Of a DNA stretch of 64,000 nucleotides, positions 33,941 to 45,000 are shown piece by piece (positions within the stretch are counted from its first letter, which is position 1; each line of letters starts with the position of its first letter). The DNA is taken from NCBI GenBank assembly GCA_007922195.1, contig ML682024.1:3024051-3088050 (forward strand). The letters run 5' to 3'. This DNA comes from Podocnemis expansa (Eukaryota; Chordata; Testudines; Podocnemididae). The notes under the pieces were generated by a model that was given only the letters and a program-made list of their open reading frames with translations, searched no databases and was not told the DNA's origin. The position numbers and the translations under genes were made by a program.

Positions 33941-35900
33941 GAATGCCAGAGGGTGTGCCTGTGTAAAGATAGGTGTGTGCAGAGAATGTGCTTGGAGTGA
34001 GGGGTGATCATGCCAGCTGGGATTATGAAGGATGGTGCAGGTCTGGTATTGCTATGTGATTTTGTAGGATGGTCCTTTTTTCAGTGCATTCTACAAAACT
34101 AATGGTTGGGGGGGAACAGAGGAAATCCTTCAAATGATCACTGAAGCCAGGAGTCTGGCCCTGCCATCACAGGGGTATAACCTAGCCCTCAGAACTAGTG
34201 GGAGGGCAGGAACGCAGGGTGAGGAGGGTTTGGCTGGTCTGTTATGGCACCACATGATGTCTTTGAGGGAGACTGGTGTTCCTGGAGCTGGGAGAGAAAA
34301 ATTACCCTCCCCTCCCGCACAGAGAAATCTAGTTCTCTCCCATAGCCCTGGGTTGTGCTTAAATTGAACCTAGAATGATAGCCAGACTGCTGGGTTTTAG
34401 TCCCAGTTTTGGGAAGGGACTGGGGTCTAGTGCAGTGGCTTGCATCACCTTTGAACCTTTTGGGGGTCTGCAGAATGTATCTTAGGATTTCCAAAAGGAT
34501 CTGTACCTCCTTTCAAAATGGGGGGGGGGTCTGGAAATGAAAGAGGCTGAGAACCACTGATTTGGTGAGGAGCTGGGAACTAGAACTCTGGGATTCTTTC
34601 TTCTGCTCTTGGAGGGGTGTTGGACTCTGCTGCATAAGAGTGGGGGCAGAGGTGGGGTTGGCAGTCAGGATTTCTTCATTTGGTGCCCACCTCTGCTACT
34701 AAGCTATTGTAAAATCACAGACAAGTCCGTTCCCTGCTCTGTGTTTCTTTCCCCTTCCAACCTGTGTGTATTCAGAGTGTGCTGTCTGTGCTTTGCCTGG
34801 CAAAAGGAACTACAGAGCTCAGCTACCATAACACTGCTACTAATCCATCCTGTGTAACAAGGCACAGTTGCAGTTGAGAGGGCATGAGTTCTTGTCTAGA
34901 AGCCAAGAAAAATCTAGAAATAAGGCATGACAGGCACTAGCAATACACAGTAGTTGCTTCTGAACCTGTGCAGGATGTTTCCATTAGGGATGTTATCTGG
35001 CAGCATCTCCCATCCCCCTGTTCAATCTGAGTGAAGCAGTTAAAGCATGGGGAAAGTTGCATGTGCAGGAGTTACAGCAGGTGCTGTGAACTCTAGCCAA
35101 TCGATTGCAGGCTTAATGGGTGGTCAGGGGCAGTGTAGAGGCTGGTCCCAACACTCATTGTTCTGGATGCAGGTAAATATAATTCCAGCTGTACCTGTTT
35201 GACAAAACATACAATAGGCTGATGCTTGGTCCACCTGGGTGTGTCTTAAGGATCTGTCAAGTAAGCTGTCACCCCTGAAGGCTACAGAGCCTGTAGGATT
35301 TAAACCAAAGCCAGGGAGCTCAGAGCTCAGGGAAGAGGGGCCAGGGCAAAGCTGAAGAAAGAGTTTCAATTATCTGCCCCAGTTGGACCTATGGAGAGCA
35401 GAACAAACTGCAGAGCAAGAGCCTTGCAGGAACCTAGGGGCTGGGCCCTGCAGCCTTCACTGCTTTGGATGCAGGCCACAGGTTGCCATCGTGCCAGCTG
35501 CTAACTTCGGGGACCCAATCTCTGCTGCTAAGGCTTTATTTATGAGTGTTCTAGATGCTGTTGCTAGTGTGTCATACATTTCTGAAGGGAATGACTGGTG
35601 CTCTCTCTGCAACATTACTGGGAACTGTTCAGGCCAGCAATCACTGTTTTACCTTGAGTAGCTCTGCCCTGGGGGAATTTATCCTGTCTGCTGGAATATG
35701 GAAGTGCTGGTACTGTCAGTTAGCAAACTCGTTCCATTTATATCTCTGGGAAAACCACAGGCCAGCAACATCCTGTCTGCAGAAAGGAAGCTGCACTCAG
35801 CTAGTGGAGAGTGTGCTTGAAAAATCCCTGTCACATGTATCTGTAAAAATCTATGCTGTTCTTCATGCAGGGTGAGCCTCCTGGACCAGTGCTACAGAAG
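33941..35900. other. Intergenic, no gene recognised
   Basis: I see no supported exon. A decayed hAT-type copy probably lies at about 34425-34562, from CAGTGGCTTGC to GAGAACCACTG. The remainder has only short incidental frames. Confidence 0.45.
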
Positions 35901-35904
35901 ATAA

Positions 35905-36393
35905 AGTTCTAAAGGGGCAGCTGTTAGTGTAGTAAAGCAAAAAAAAAAAAGTCCTGTGGCACTGAAAGACTAACAGATTTATTTATTGCATGAGCTTTTG
36001 TGGGAGAAAAATCCCACTTTGTCAATGCTCTGAAGAAGGGGAACTTACAGAATAGGATGCAAATAAATGCAAGGGAGTGTAAGACATGGGATCAGGTCAT
36101 ACAGTAACAGCAAATCGGAGCATTTGTTAAGATTCAAACCCTGGGAAACAGCACATAGAGGATGGTAAAGTCAAATTACTTGTTGTAATGGGAAAAGAAG
36201 CCAAAGTCATGATTCAATCCTGCTTTCACACAATCTAATTTGCATATTCTCATTTCAGCTGTTTCTCTTAAGTCTTGATGTCCCACTGACCTCCTTGCTG
36301 CTGATGAAGTGGGATTTTCTCCCATGAAAGCTCATGTAATAAATAAATCTGTTAGTTTTTCAGTGTCACAGGACTCCTTGCTGCTTTTTCTAA
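35905..36393. mobile_element. Head-to-head inverted Penelope-like 3' ends
   Basis: A minus-oriented arm beginning 'gttctaaaggggcagctg' extends through the pre-terminal region into the end of the endonuclease coding part (about 36170-36290). It then switches to a plus-oriented terminus at 36296-36393. The plus arm has an intact hammerhead-like core. Confidence 0.8.
36296..36336 (+). ncRNA. Hammerhead ribozyme-like motif
   Basis: CTGATGA (36301-36307), stem GTGGGA/TCCCAT with one G-U pair and loop TTTTC, then GAAA (36326-36329) and GCTCATG. Core and stem II are intact. Confidence 0.55.
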
Positions 36394-36470
36394 GCAGAAG
36401 ATAAAAAGCCTCATGTGGTCTGGAGAAGTTTGGATCATCTCAGCTACAGTACACCCAGCTGCCCCTGGGG

Positions 36471-36771
36471 CAGGGCCAGCTCAAGGGGCTGTGGCCCCCC
36501 CAAGCCAAATTTTGATTTGGGGCCCCCCCCATCTCATTCATGGAGGTTAAATGGTTTTCCAAAGTGCATAAATCTCCAGCATCTGCCTGCAGAGGGATTT
36601 AAAGTGCACAATGCTTGCATGACTTCAGCTGCAGATCGACTAACAGTGCCTGAGCTGCTAGGAAAGAGTTGAAGAGGTGGGAGCCAGCCTGATCTTCAGG
36701 GGGCTGGGTGCCTCTAAGAACTGTCACCTGAAGCCATGTCTGTCTCTTGCCTCACAGCAGAGCCAGCCCTG
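36471..36771. mobile_element. GC-ended hAT-type element with perfect 8-bp target duplication
   Basis: The ends CAGGGCCAGCTC and GAGCCAGCCCTG (the latter approximately) are inverted. CCCTGGGG flanks both sides (36463-36470 and 36772-36779). The interior includes the 'aaagtgcataaat' phrase that recurs inverted at the window start. Confidence 0.8.
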
Positions 36772-36784
36772 CCCTGGGGTAGCC

Positions 36785-38975
36785 TTAGTACCAGATCAAC
36801 GTACCAACACAGATACCTTCCTCCAAACGCTACAAGAAGAAATATTCTTCATGGACTCCTCCAGAGGGTTGAAACAAGAGACTTGACTTGTGCATTGTTT
36901 CCGCCACTGTGCCAAGGCTGAAATCGTGGACAAACATCCTTTACATCATAACCTCAGCCCTGCAGAACGCAATGCCATCCACAGCCTCAGAAACAACTCT
37001 GACATTATCATTTAAGAGGCTGACAAAGGAGGTGCAGTTATCATGAATAAATTGGATTAGGACTGGGAGGCTTATAAACAGCTCTCCAACACAACATTCT
37101 ACAGACCACTTTCCTCTGACCCCACTGAGGAATAACAAAAGGAATTACAACGCCTACTCAAAGTCCCTAAGACAGCACAGGAACATATAAAGACAGAAAC
37201 ACCACCTGAACTGCAGCCAGGGATGTTCTATCTACTACCTAAAATCCATAAAAAAGGAAACACTGGATGCCCCATCATCTCAGGCACTGGCACTCTTACT
37301 GCCAGCCTATCTGCCTATGTGGACTCCCTTCTCAGACCCTATGTTATCAACATCCCTAGCTATCTTCAAGACACCACGGACTTCCTGAGAAAAATAGTCC
37401 ATTGGAGAACTTCCAGAAAACATCATTCTGGCCACTATGGATGTAGAAGCTCTTTACACCAACATCCCACACAAGGATGGATTACTAGCTATTAGAAGAA
37501 CCATCCCAGATGATGCCACAGCACAGCTTGTGACTGAACTTTGACTTTGTGCTCACCCACAGCCACTTCAGATTTGAGGATCATTTATATCTCCAAATCA
37601 GTGGCACTGCTATGGGCACCCACATGGCCCCACAATATGCCAAGATCTTTATGGGCAACTCAGAACAATGTTTCCTCAAGTCTCATCCCAAAACACCTCT
37701 TCTTTACCTACGCTACACTGATGACATCTTTATCATCTGGACACATGCCAGGGATGCTGTTAATCTCTGAAAAGCTTCAAGAATTTCCACTCCACTATCA
37801 AATTGAGCCTGGAACACTCCACGCAGAAGATCCACTTTCGACACTACAGTACAAATCAGGGATAGACACATCAACACCACCCTGTACCGAAAACCTACTG
37901 ATCGGTATAGTTACCTACATCCTTCGTGCTTCCATCCTCACACTACACAATCCATTGTCTACAGCCGAGCCCTAAGATATAACCATATCTGCTCTGATCC
38001 CTCAGACAGAGACAGACAGCTTGAGGATCTCTATCAAGCATTCTTGAAACTACACTAGCCACCTGGGGAAGTAAGAAAACAAACTGACAGAGCTAGACGG
38101 GTTCCCCAAAGTCATCTACTACAGGAGAGGCCCAAGAAAGAAAACAGACCACCACTAGTCACCACATACAACCCCCAAGTCAGACCTCTGCAGCAGATCA
38201 TTAAGGACCTACAGCCTATTCTAAAAGCTGATCCTTCTCTCAAGCCTTGGGAGACAGACCCCCTCCTTGCCTACAGACAGCTACCCAATCTTAAACAGAT
38301 ACTCCCCAGCAACTACAGATCTAACAACAGAACATTGAAGCAGGCACACACCCCTGCAACAAACCATGCTGCCCAAATATCTGCACAACAGATACCATCA
38401 TAGGTCCTAATCAAGCCTGCTACTCCATCAAAGGCTCATTTACCTGCTCATCTACTAATGTGATCTATGCCATCATGTGCAAGAAATGCCCCAACACCTT
38501 ATACATTGGACAAACAGGATGATCGCCATGCAAAAGGATAAATGAACACAGAGCTGATATCAGAAATCACAGAACAAAAACCAGTTGCTGAGCACTTCCA
38601 TCTTTCTAATCACTTGATAAATGATTTAACGACCATTGTCAGATGTGGCTGGGACATCAAGACTTCAAAGAGAAACAGCTGAACTTGAATTAATATGCAA
38701 GCTAAATTCTGTGAAAGCAAGACTTAATTGAGACTATAGGTTCTTTTCCCATTACAAAAGGTAATTTGACTTCAGGCTTTCCATGGTTTGAACCTAACAA
38801 CTGCTCTGATTTGCTGTTACTGTATGGCCGTATCCTATGTTTTACACCCCCTTGCATTTATTTTCATTCTTTTCTGTAAGTTCACCCATCTGACAAAGTG
38901 GGATTTTTCTCCCACAAAAGCTCATGTGAAAAATAAAGTGCCCCATGACTACTTTGTTTTTTTTTTTTATTAAAG
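36785..38975 (+). mobile_element. Penelope-like retroelement, longest copy
   Basis: The copy runs from the N-terminal RT region (EADKGGAVIMN-like, about 37015-37050) through FYLLPKIHKKG (37226-37258). The catalytic YTDDIF box follows at about 37714-37731 in PKTPLLYLRYTDD. The GIY-YIG endonuclease is at 38460-38760 (VIYAIMCKKCPNTLYIGQTG, then TGA). The 3' tail carries a mutated hammerhead-like region (38890-38935). Stops and frameshifts are frequent, so it is inactive. The domain order RT then GIY-YIG identifies a Penelope-like element. Confidence 0.9.
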
Positions 38976-39109
38976 TGCCATGGTGCTGTTGTACTGCCCA
39001 GAAGCTGTACTGAAGGGGCCTGGATTCTGCCTTTGGGACCCCTCCCTAATTCTGTTAAGCATGTTCAGTTCCCTTCTACCCTGCTTGGCTCCCTCAGGTT
39101 TCACAGATG

Positions 39110-39260
39110 AATTGGAGTGCTTCAGGGCCAGGGATTTCCCTTACCCTCTCCCTGAATTTCCCAACACCCCCACCCCCCCAGTTTGCCAGCTAGTACAAGT
39201 GTTACACCAATTTAGTGAACACCCACTACACCACCCCCCATTTCAAGTCCTGGGGAGGAT
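39110..39260. repeat. Unclassified interspersed repeat, inverted copy of 4030-4165
   Basis: Reverse-complemented, this stretch gives 'gttcactaaattggtgtaac' and 'gtgttgggaaatt', matching 4070-4150. No coding capacity is seen. Confidence 0.5.
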
Positions 39261-39334
39261 AGTGCCCCAGGCTCTAAATCCAGAAGTCTTGGGTGGGCAC
39301 TTGGCTGATGGGTGTGACTTAAACATAGGAGGCT

Positions 39335-39425
39335 CCAAAGGGGCAGCCCTATTTGTCTAGTGTTCAATAAAACAAACAAGGAGCCCTGTGGCACATGAAG
39401 ACTTGTTTGTTTTACTGAATGTATC
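39335..39425. mobile_element. Short inverted Penelope-like terminal fragment
   Basis: A minus terminus ('ccaaaggggcagccctatttg', 'aaacaaacaaggagccctg') is joined to a few bases of plus terminus ('cttgtttgttttactgaatg'). A T-run and G-run follow at 39430-39462. Confidence 0.6.
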
Positions 39426-39499
39426 ACAGGTTTTTTGTTTTTTTTTTTTTGGGGGGGGGGGGGAGGAATGCCCTAGACATAATTAGAGAATAATGCAGG

Positions 39500-39960
39500 G
39501 GCCAGCATACCTCTCACAGCACTGCCTGAGCCACTGCGAAAGGTGGCACAAACTCAGTGACACTCTGCAGGGCCGGCAGGAGCCATGCACGCTTCCAGCA
39601 GAAGAGTTTTGTTGCTGCCGCCACATGGTTGTGCAGCTAGCAGGGCGCAAAAGCCTAGCAAAGAAAGCTTCCGCTGATTGGCCGGCTATGTGGCTAATCG
39701 GCGGGGCAGGGACCAATGGCTTGGCAGAGCTGGGTATAAATGCAGAAGCCAGGGGCTGCCACTGCTGCAGACTCAGGAAGCAGCACACTCAGCCAGCGGC
39801 TCCAAGCTGCTCTCCCAGGACCTCCAGCAGCCGGCTCTTCTCTCAGCAGCCCCTGCACTGTGCTGAGCTTGCCTAGCCCCCCTGGGAATAGGTTGGGGGT
39901 AAGCCAGGAGCCTGCCAGCCCTTAAGCACCCAAAGAGGCTTAGAAAGATCTGTTCTCAAA
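39500..39960 (+). promoter_or_regulatory. Orphan promoter-like module, possibly a solo LTR
   Basis: An inverted CCAAT (ATTGG, 39678-39682), a direct CCAAT (39714-39718) and a TATAAA (39735-39740) are spaced as in a compact RNA polymerase II promoter. A possible transcript start lies about 30 bases downstream, with a donor-like GGGTAAGC near 39898. No conserved exon follows. A solo retroviral LTR would explain the arrangement, but I could not define its ends. Confidence 0.35.
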
Positions 39961-40238
39961 AACTGATTGTTTTCTTCCTATTTGCTATGTTAACAGAAAA
40001 GCTGTACTACTGTTATTAATACAGACACATGCAAGTATGAGGACTGGCTTGTACTCAAATTTAGTACTCATTTTTACTAGTCCAGAGGACCTGTTGTCTG
40101 CATATAAGCAACATGTTAGACACAAATTCACTATCTGCTAACATCTTAACTTTAAAAAGTAAAGTTTATTAAAAAAAAAATTTACAAAGTGACTAGTTTT
40201 TTGTAACCTTTACAAAGAAAGCAACTACAACAAGTAAA

Positions 40239-40590
40239 GTTCCAAAAGGGTAAGATGTCTTAGTCTGGTTCAGTAAAACCAGTAAAGAGCCTGGTGGCAC
40301 TTTTAATAACTAACATTTATTTATTGGACAAGCTTTCATGGGAGAAGATTCCCCTTGGTCAGACACTTTGAATATAGGGAACTCACCAAATGCAAGGGAA
40401 GTAAATGCAGGGGCGTGTAAGTCATAGGATCAGGTCAGACTGTTACAGCAAATCAAAGTAATTACACTCCCCTGCACTTATTGTCCACCCATTCTGTAAG
40501 TTCCCCATCTTCAACGTGTCTGATGACAGGGGATTTTCTCTCATGAAAGCTCATGCAATAAAGTGCCACAATGCTCCTTCCTGGTTTTAC
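40239..40590. mobile_element. Head-to-head inverted Penelope-like 3' ends
   Basis: A minus arm ('gttccaaaagggtaagatg') and a plus arm ending 'cttcctggttttac' are joined at about 40450. The plus arm keeps CTGATGA (40520-40526) and GAAA (40545-40548), but stem II is weak. The minus arm is mutated. Confidence 0.75.
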
Positions 40591-40979
40591 AAGTAAAGTG
40601 TGACTGTCAGAATTGGAGGCAGTACTCCAGCTGAGTTCTCCACACTGCTGAGTTGGTGAATCCCATTGGGGACTCAGTATTTAAGTATCAACTAGTAGTG
40701 GACCAAGGACTAATGCAAGTGACCCAGACCACTACTGCCTGCTCTGGTGCAGAGTCAGATAGCTCTGAAAACTAATGCACAGTGGAAGACATAATCCTCT
40801 CCCCATAAACTTTCTAAAACATGGCCACTGTTGAATTTTGGATACTTATTTTACCATAGAAGACAGGCAGCGTGAGTGTGTGATTCCACCTCACAGTATA
40901 CAAGAACCTTCAGAGGGAAAAGAAATCCCCAGGCACTTAAAGGGCGGATTCTCCATGTTGCAGATGCTACAGCCACATA

Positions 40980-41484
40980 CAGGGTTGGATTAGGGGGCCT
41001 CAGGCTGACCCACCATTATGGGCTGCCTGGGCCCCAGCCCCCCCACCACTGTGAAGGCCCCTGCATCATGGCAGCCTGTGAGCATGCTGGCACTAGCAAG
41101 CCAGAGGCCATGCTCCCACCCTGTCCCTGGTCCAGCCAGTCTGCCACCAGGGCAGGACTGGCTGGCACAGTCTTCCAGCACCCTGAGCCATGGAAGGCTG
41201 TGCCTGAGACCACACTGTATGCCAGCTGGCCCCACCCCCAGCACAGAGGGAACCTGACCCACTGCAGCCCCAGGGATGGACCAGGCGCAGGGTGGGAGTG
41301 CAGAACCAGGCCTCATCCCCCACTTCTGGCAGGAAGTCTGCCCTCCTGCTACTTGCCTCAAGCTCCACTGGCACTTTGGGGGAACACAGATTTCACAAGG
41401 GCCTTATGAGGCTGGAGCCCTAGGCCTCCCTTCAGGCCAGGGCCAAGGCCTGTGGGCTTCAGTCCCTGTGTTAATCCAGCCCTG
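40980..41484. mobile_element. GC-rich hAT-type element
   Basis: The ends CAGGGTTGGATTAG and TTAATCCAGCCCTG are inverted at 12 of 14 positions. The flanks gccacata and gccaaaca match at 6 of 8. The interior is GC-rich, which creates misleading long open frames on both strands. Confidence 0.7.
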
Positions 41485-42080
41485 GCCAAACAAGTCATGG
41501 GCTCAATACAGCAATACCTGTAAACACACCCTTCCCCTCCCTCCACATTAATGTAAAATCTATTAACAGTCTTATTTTTTGGGACCAGCACATAATGTTA
41601 AATAACCAGAGCACAACCTGCAGAAGGAAAGCAGAGAGATGCTGCAACAACATGAAACCAAGCAGGGGAGTCTTCTCTGTCACACCCTGCAAAGGCCACA
41701 AGGTTAGCAATAAGGTGCTTAATAAACCTTTCTGCCATGCCCCTCCTCCCCCCCACTAATCTGTCAGTCTTTAGACTGTCAAATCCCTGAATTACAGCAG
41801 ATAACGCACATTCAGTTTCACACAAGGGATAAACAAGAGTACACACCCCTCCCCAGTAGTACCCACAGGGCACCCTGCCCAGTTGTAAAACTGACTTCCA
41901 TTAGAGCAGTGAAGTGTAGGGACGTGAAAGCCATACCATCTGTTTCAACGGGCTGGACGCGTTATGTGAACCCAGTTTGGAGCCCTATTTCACAGAGCAG
42001 CAAGTGTCACAGGGAAAGCAGAGTGTGGAGCAGACCAGTCACCCCCCACCAGTCCACAGCCTTCTCTTCCTTCATGAGAA

Positions 42081-45000
42081 TCATTTGATACAGTCCATCA
42101 CATGGATCTGTAGGGTATCCATGTCCGGAGCCTGGTACTGGCACTTGGGACAGCAGAAATCTGGCTGCTCCTCAGAGATACTTCTCCGGAGCCCTGCAGC
42201 AGGCAGGGGCTGGAAGGGTACCATGGGCATGTTGTAAACTACAGAGGAAAAAGAAAAAGTTACTGTCCTGGAGACTGGCACAGCCCCACAAATGGCCCCA
42301 CTGTACTTGTGCCTGGAATACCTGCTCTTCAGATGCCCCTTAAAGGCCTAGGCCATAAGCATTCCCCACTAGAGAGAGTTTTAAGACTCACCTGCCTGTG
42401 GGATAAGTGTGCGCCCCTCTGAATGGCGGTTCCTCATCTCTTCCATCAGAGCCCTTTGTAAAAACAGCAAGAATGTTGGGGGAAAGGCAGATGCCAAAGA
42501 AGAACCTCATCATTCCCTCCCTCCCCCAGTGAGCACTAAAGTGGGGCTCAAACCTAACCTACCCCACCTCTGGACTCAGGCCAGTGGTCATGGCTGAAGC
42601 CAGTCACCAGCATCTCCCTCAGGCTCTCCAAAGGAGTCCCAAGGGACTAAACAGCTGTCTGCAGATACAGAAAGCTGCACTGAGCTCTGACCCACCCACA
42701 GGCCCAGACCCAATAGCTGGGACCACACAAAGGGCAGGTGCTTGAGGGAGGTCAGAGAAAGGCAGTGCTCACCAGGTGGCTCCATCAGCCTCTGCTTTCA
42801 GCTTGTCATAGACCTGCCGCAGCTGCTCCAACTGTTCCTGCAGAGCCTCCCGCTGCCCATGGAGTTTCTCCCGGGCTTCACGCTCTGCCAGGAAGTCTGC
42901 CTTGTAGATATCAGCCTGCAGGGGAAGTACAAGTGACACTGCCCTTCAGCAACTATGCATGGTTACGTGTCCCCCCCACTACCCACCTCCTCTCCCCTAG
43001 CACTCACCTGGGCCTTCAGCACAGGGATGGTCTCCAGCACAATCTTTTTCTGCTCCAAGTCCTCCTTTAGCTTGTCAATCAACTCCTGCTTGACCACCAG
43101 GGCCTCCTCAGCCTGCTGCAGCTGCTGCAGCAGCTCCTCCAGGTGTTTCTCCATGGCCTGGAATGGAAAAACATACCCACAAATGGCTTACAGCTATGTC
43201 CCTGGGGTGCCAGGATTAGGGCTGGCCCCAGCAATGGAGCCAACCAGGCCACTACCCCCCGCCCCCAACCAGTCCCAAACCCACCTGGCTCCTCTTCTCG
43301 GTCTCTAGGCTGGATTTCACATGGCCATCATACTCCTGGAAGAGCTGGTGATAGGCAGCCTGGAGCTGGGCCAGCTTCCTCCTGAGGGATAACTGTGAGG
43401 TCAGAGAGCAGCTTCCTGCCTTAACCCATTAACTGCTCCCATCCGCTCATGTACCATGCCGCCACCACCACCACAGCTCTCCCTCCCTATGACCAGACAC
43501 TCCTGCTCTCAACATCCACTCACTTCTCCTCAGTGGCGCTCTGCCTCTCCACACGCAGCGCTGTCTCCAGGTTCTGGGCTTGCATGCGAAGCTGGTCCAC
43601 CTGCACGCTGTGCTGCCTGTGCAGTACCTCAGCCTCCCCCTCCATCTTGCGGCACCGTTCGTTAGCAGCCTGTGCTCTGGCACACCAGGCAGGGGAGAGA
43701 TACCAGTGTTAGCAGGCGCCTCCATCACAACCTCTACCCCATTAATGTGCCCCTAGATGGCCAAAGCCCATGTCCCACTTCCAGTCTCTCAGGACATTCC
43801 TGCAGCTAGACTAGCTTGCCACCCACCCTAGCAGAAATCTCACCAACACAGGGAAATGTACACACTCACTCCTTCTCTAGATCCCGCTTGTCCAGCATAC
43901 AGGCCTCCAATCGGCTCTGGCTCTCCTGCAGCTCCCCCAGCAGTGAGGTTACCTGGGCTTTCACAGAGGCCCTGTCCTCTGTCAGCTGCTGCAGAATGGG
44001 AAGAGACCATGCATAACACATCCCGCCCACCTCAAGGTCACACAGCCCGGGGAATCTAGATCCAGAAAGCTTGTGAGGCTGCCATGTGCTTGGATGGGGC
44101 CTACCCCCAATCTCCCTGTTCTACTCCCCACTAGGGAAGTGAGCCCAGCCTGGGCTTCTGGACACCTCTTGCTCCCTTTCCCACTTTCCTGACTCCCTGA
44201 AGGAGGTGACTGACTGAACTAGAGACTGCTACCCAGTGGGTGCAGAAAGGTTAAAAAGCGAGCAGAAAACAAGAGGGGACGTCTGTGTCCTGTCTGTGGA
44301 TTGTTAAAGGGCTGGCTGGGTCAACAGCTAATCTCAACATTGGCTTCTCTCCACTGACCTACAGGCTTCCAGAACAGCAACCATGTGACTGATAAACCTG
44401 ACTCTGGTTGGCTGAGGTACATGGGTTCCTGCAGAGTGTAAAACTCTCTCCTGGGGGGTCTCTTTCAGCATCATGAAGCAGGAGGGCTGGAGTCCAGGAG
44501 CTGTCTCTGAGGCAGTAAAGCTGATAACCTGCCCTGATGGAAGAGGGTGACCATTGGCGGCAGGGTGGTGAGCTACTGGTGTTCTGATCCCATGGGTAGC
44601 TGACTGGGGGAGCATTTACCTCCAATTGTTTCCTCAGGGCCTGAACCTGCTGCTCTGCCTCATGTGCCCTGGCTCCCAGCTGGGCCCGCTCCTCCTGCAC
44701 AGATGCCAGCTGCTGCTTCAGCCTCATGCTCCTGCCATGGGATCCACAGTGAGCAGGTGATGGATCAGTGCTCAAAGCCTCGCCACCCCCACTCAGTGCT
44801 GGGGGCCTTGCACTCCCCTCCTATCAAGCCCAAGTTTCCATTTCTTAGTGTCCCCACAGCCTCCTCCCACAAGCCTGACTCACCCCCAACTGCTGAGAAC
44901 GTTCTGTGCCCCTCTCCCCACATGTTTCCCCACCAGCATCCCACCACCTCAATGCAAACACCAATGCCAATGCTGGCCCCACCAGCACAGGCCCAAACCG

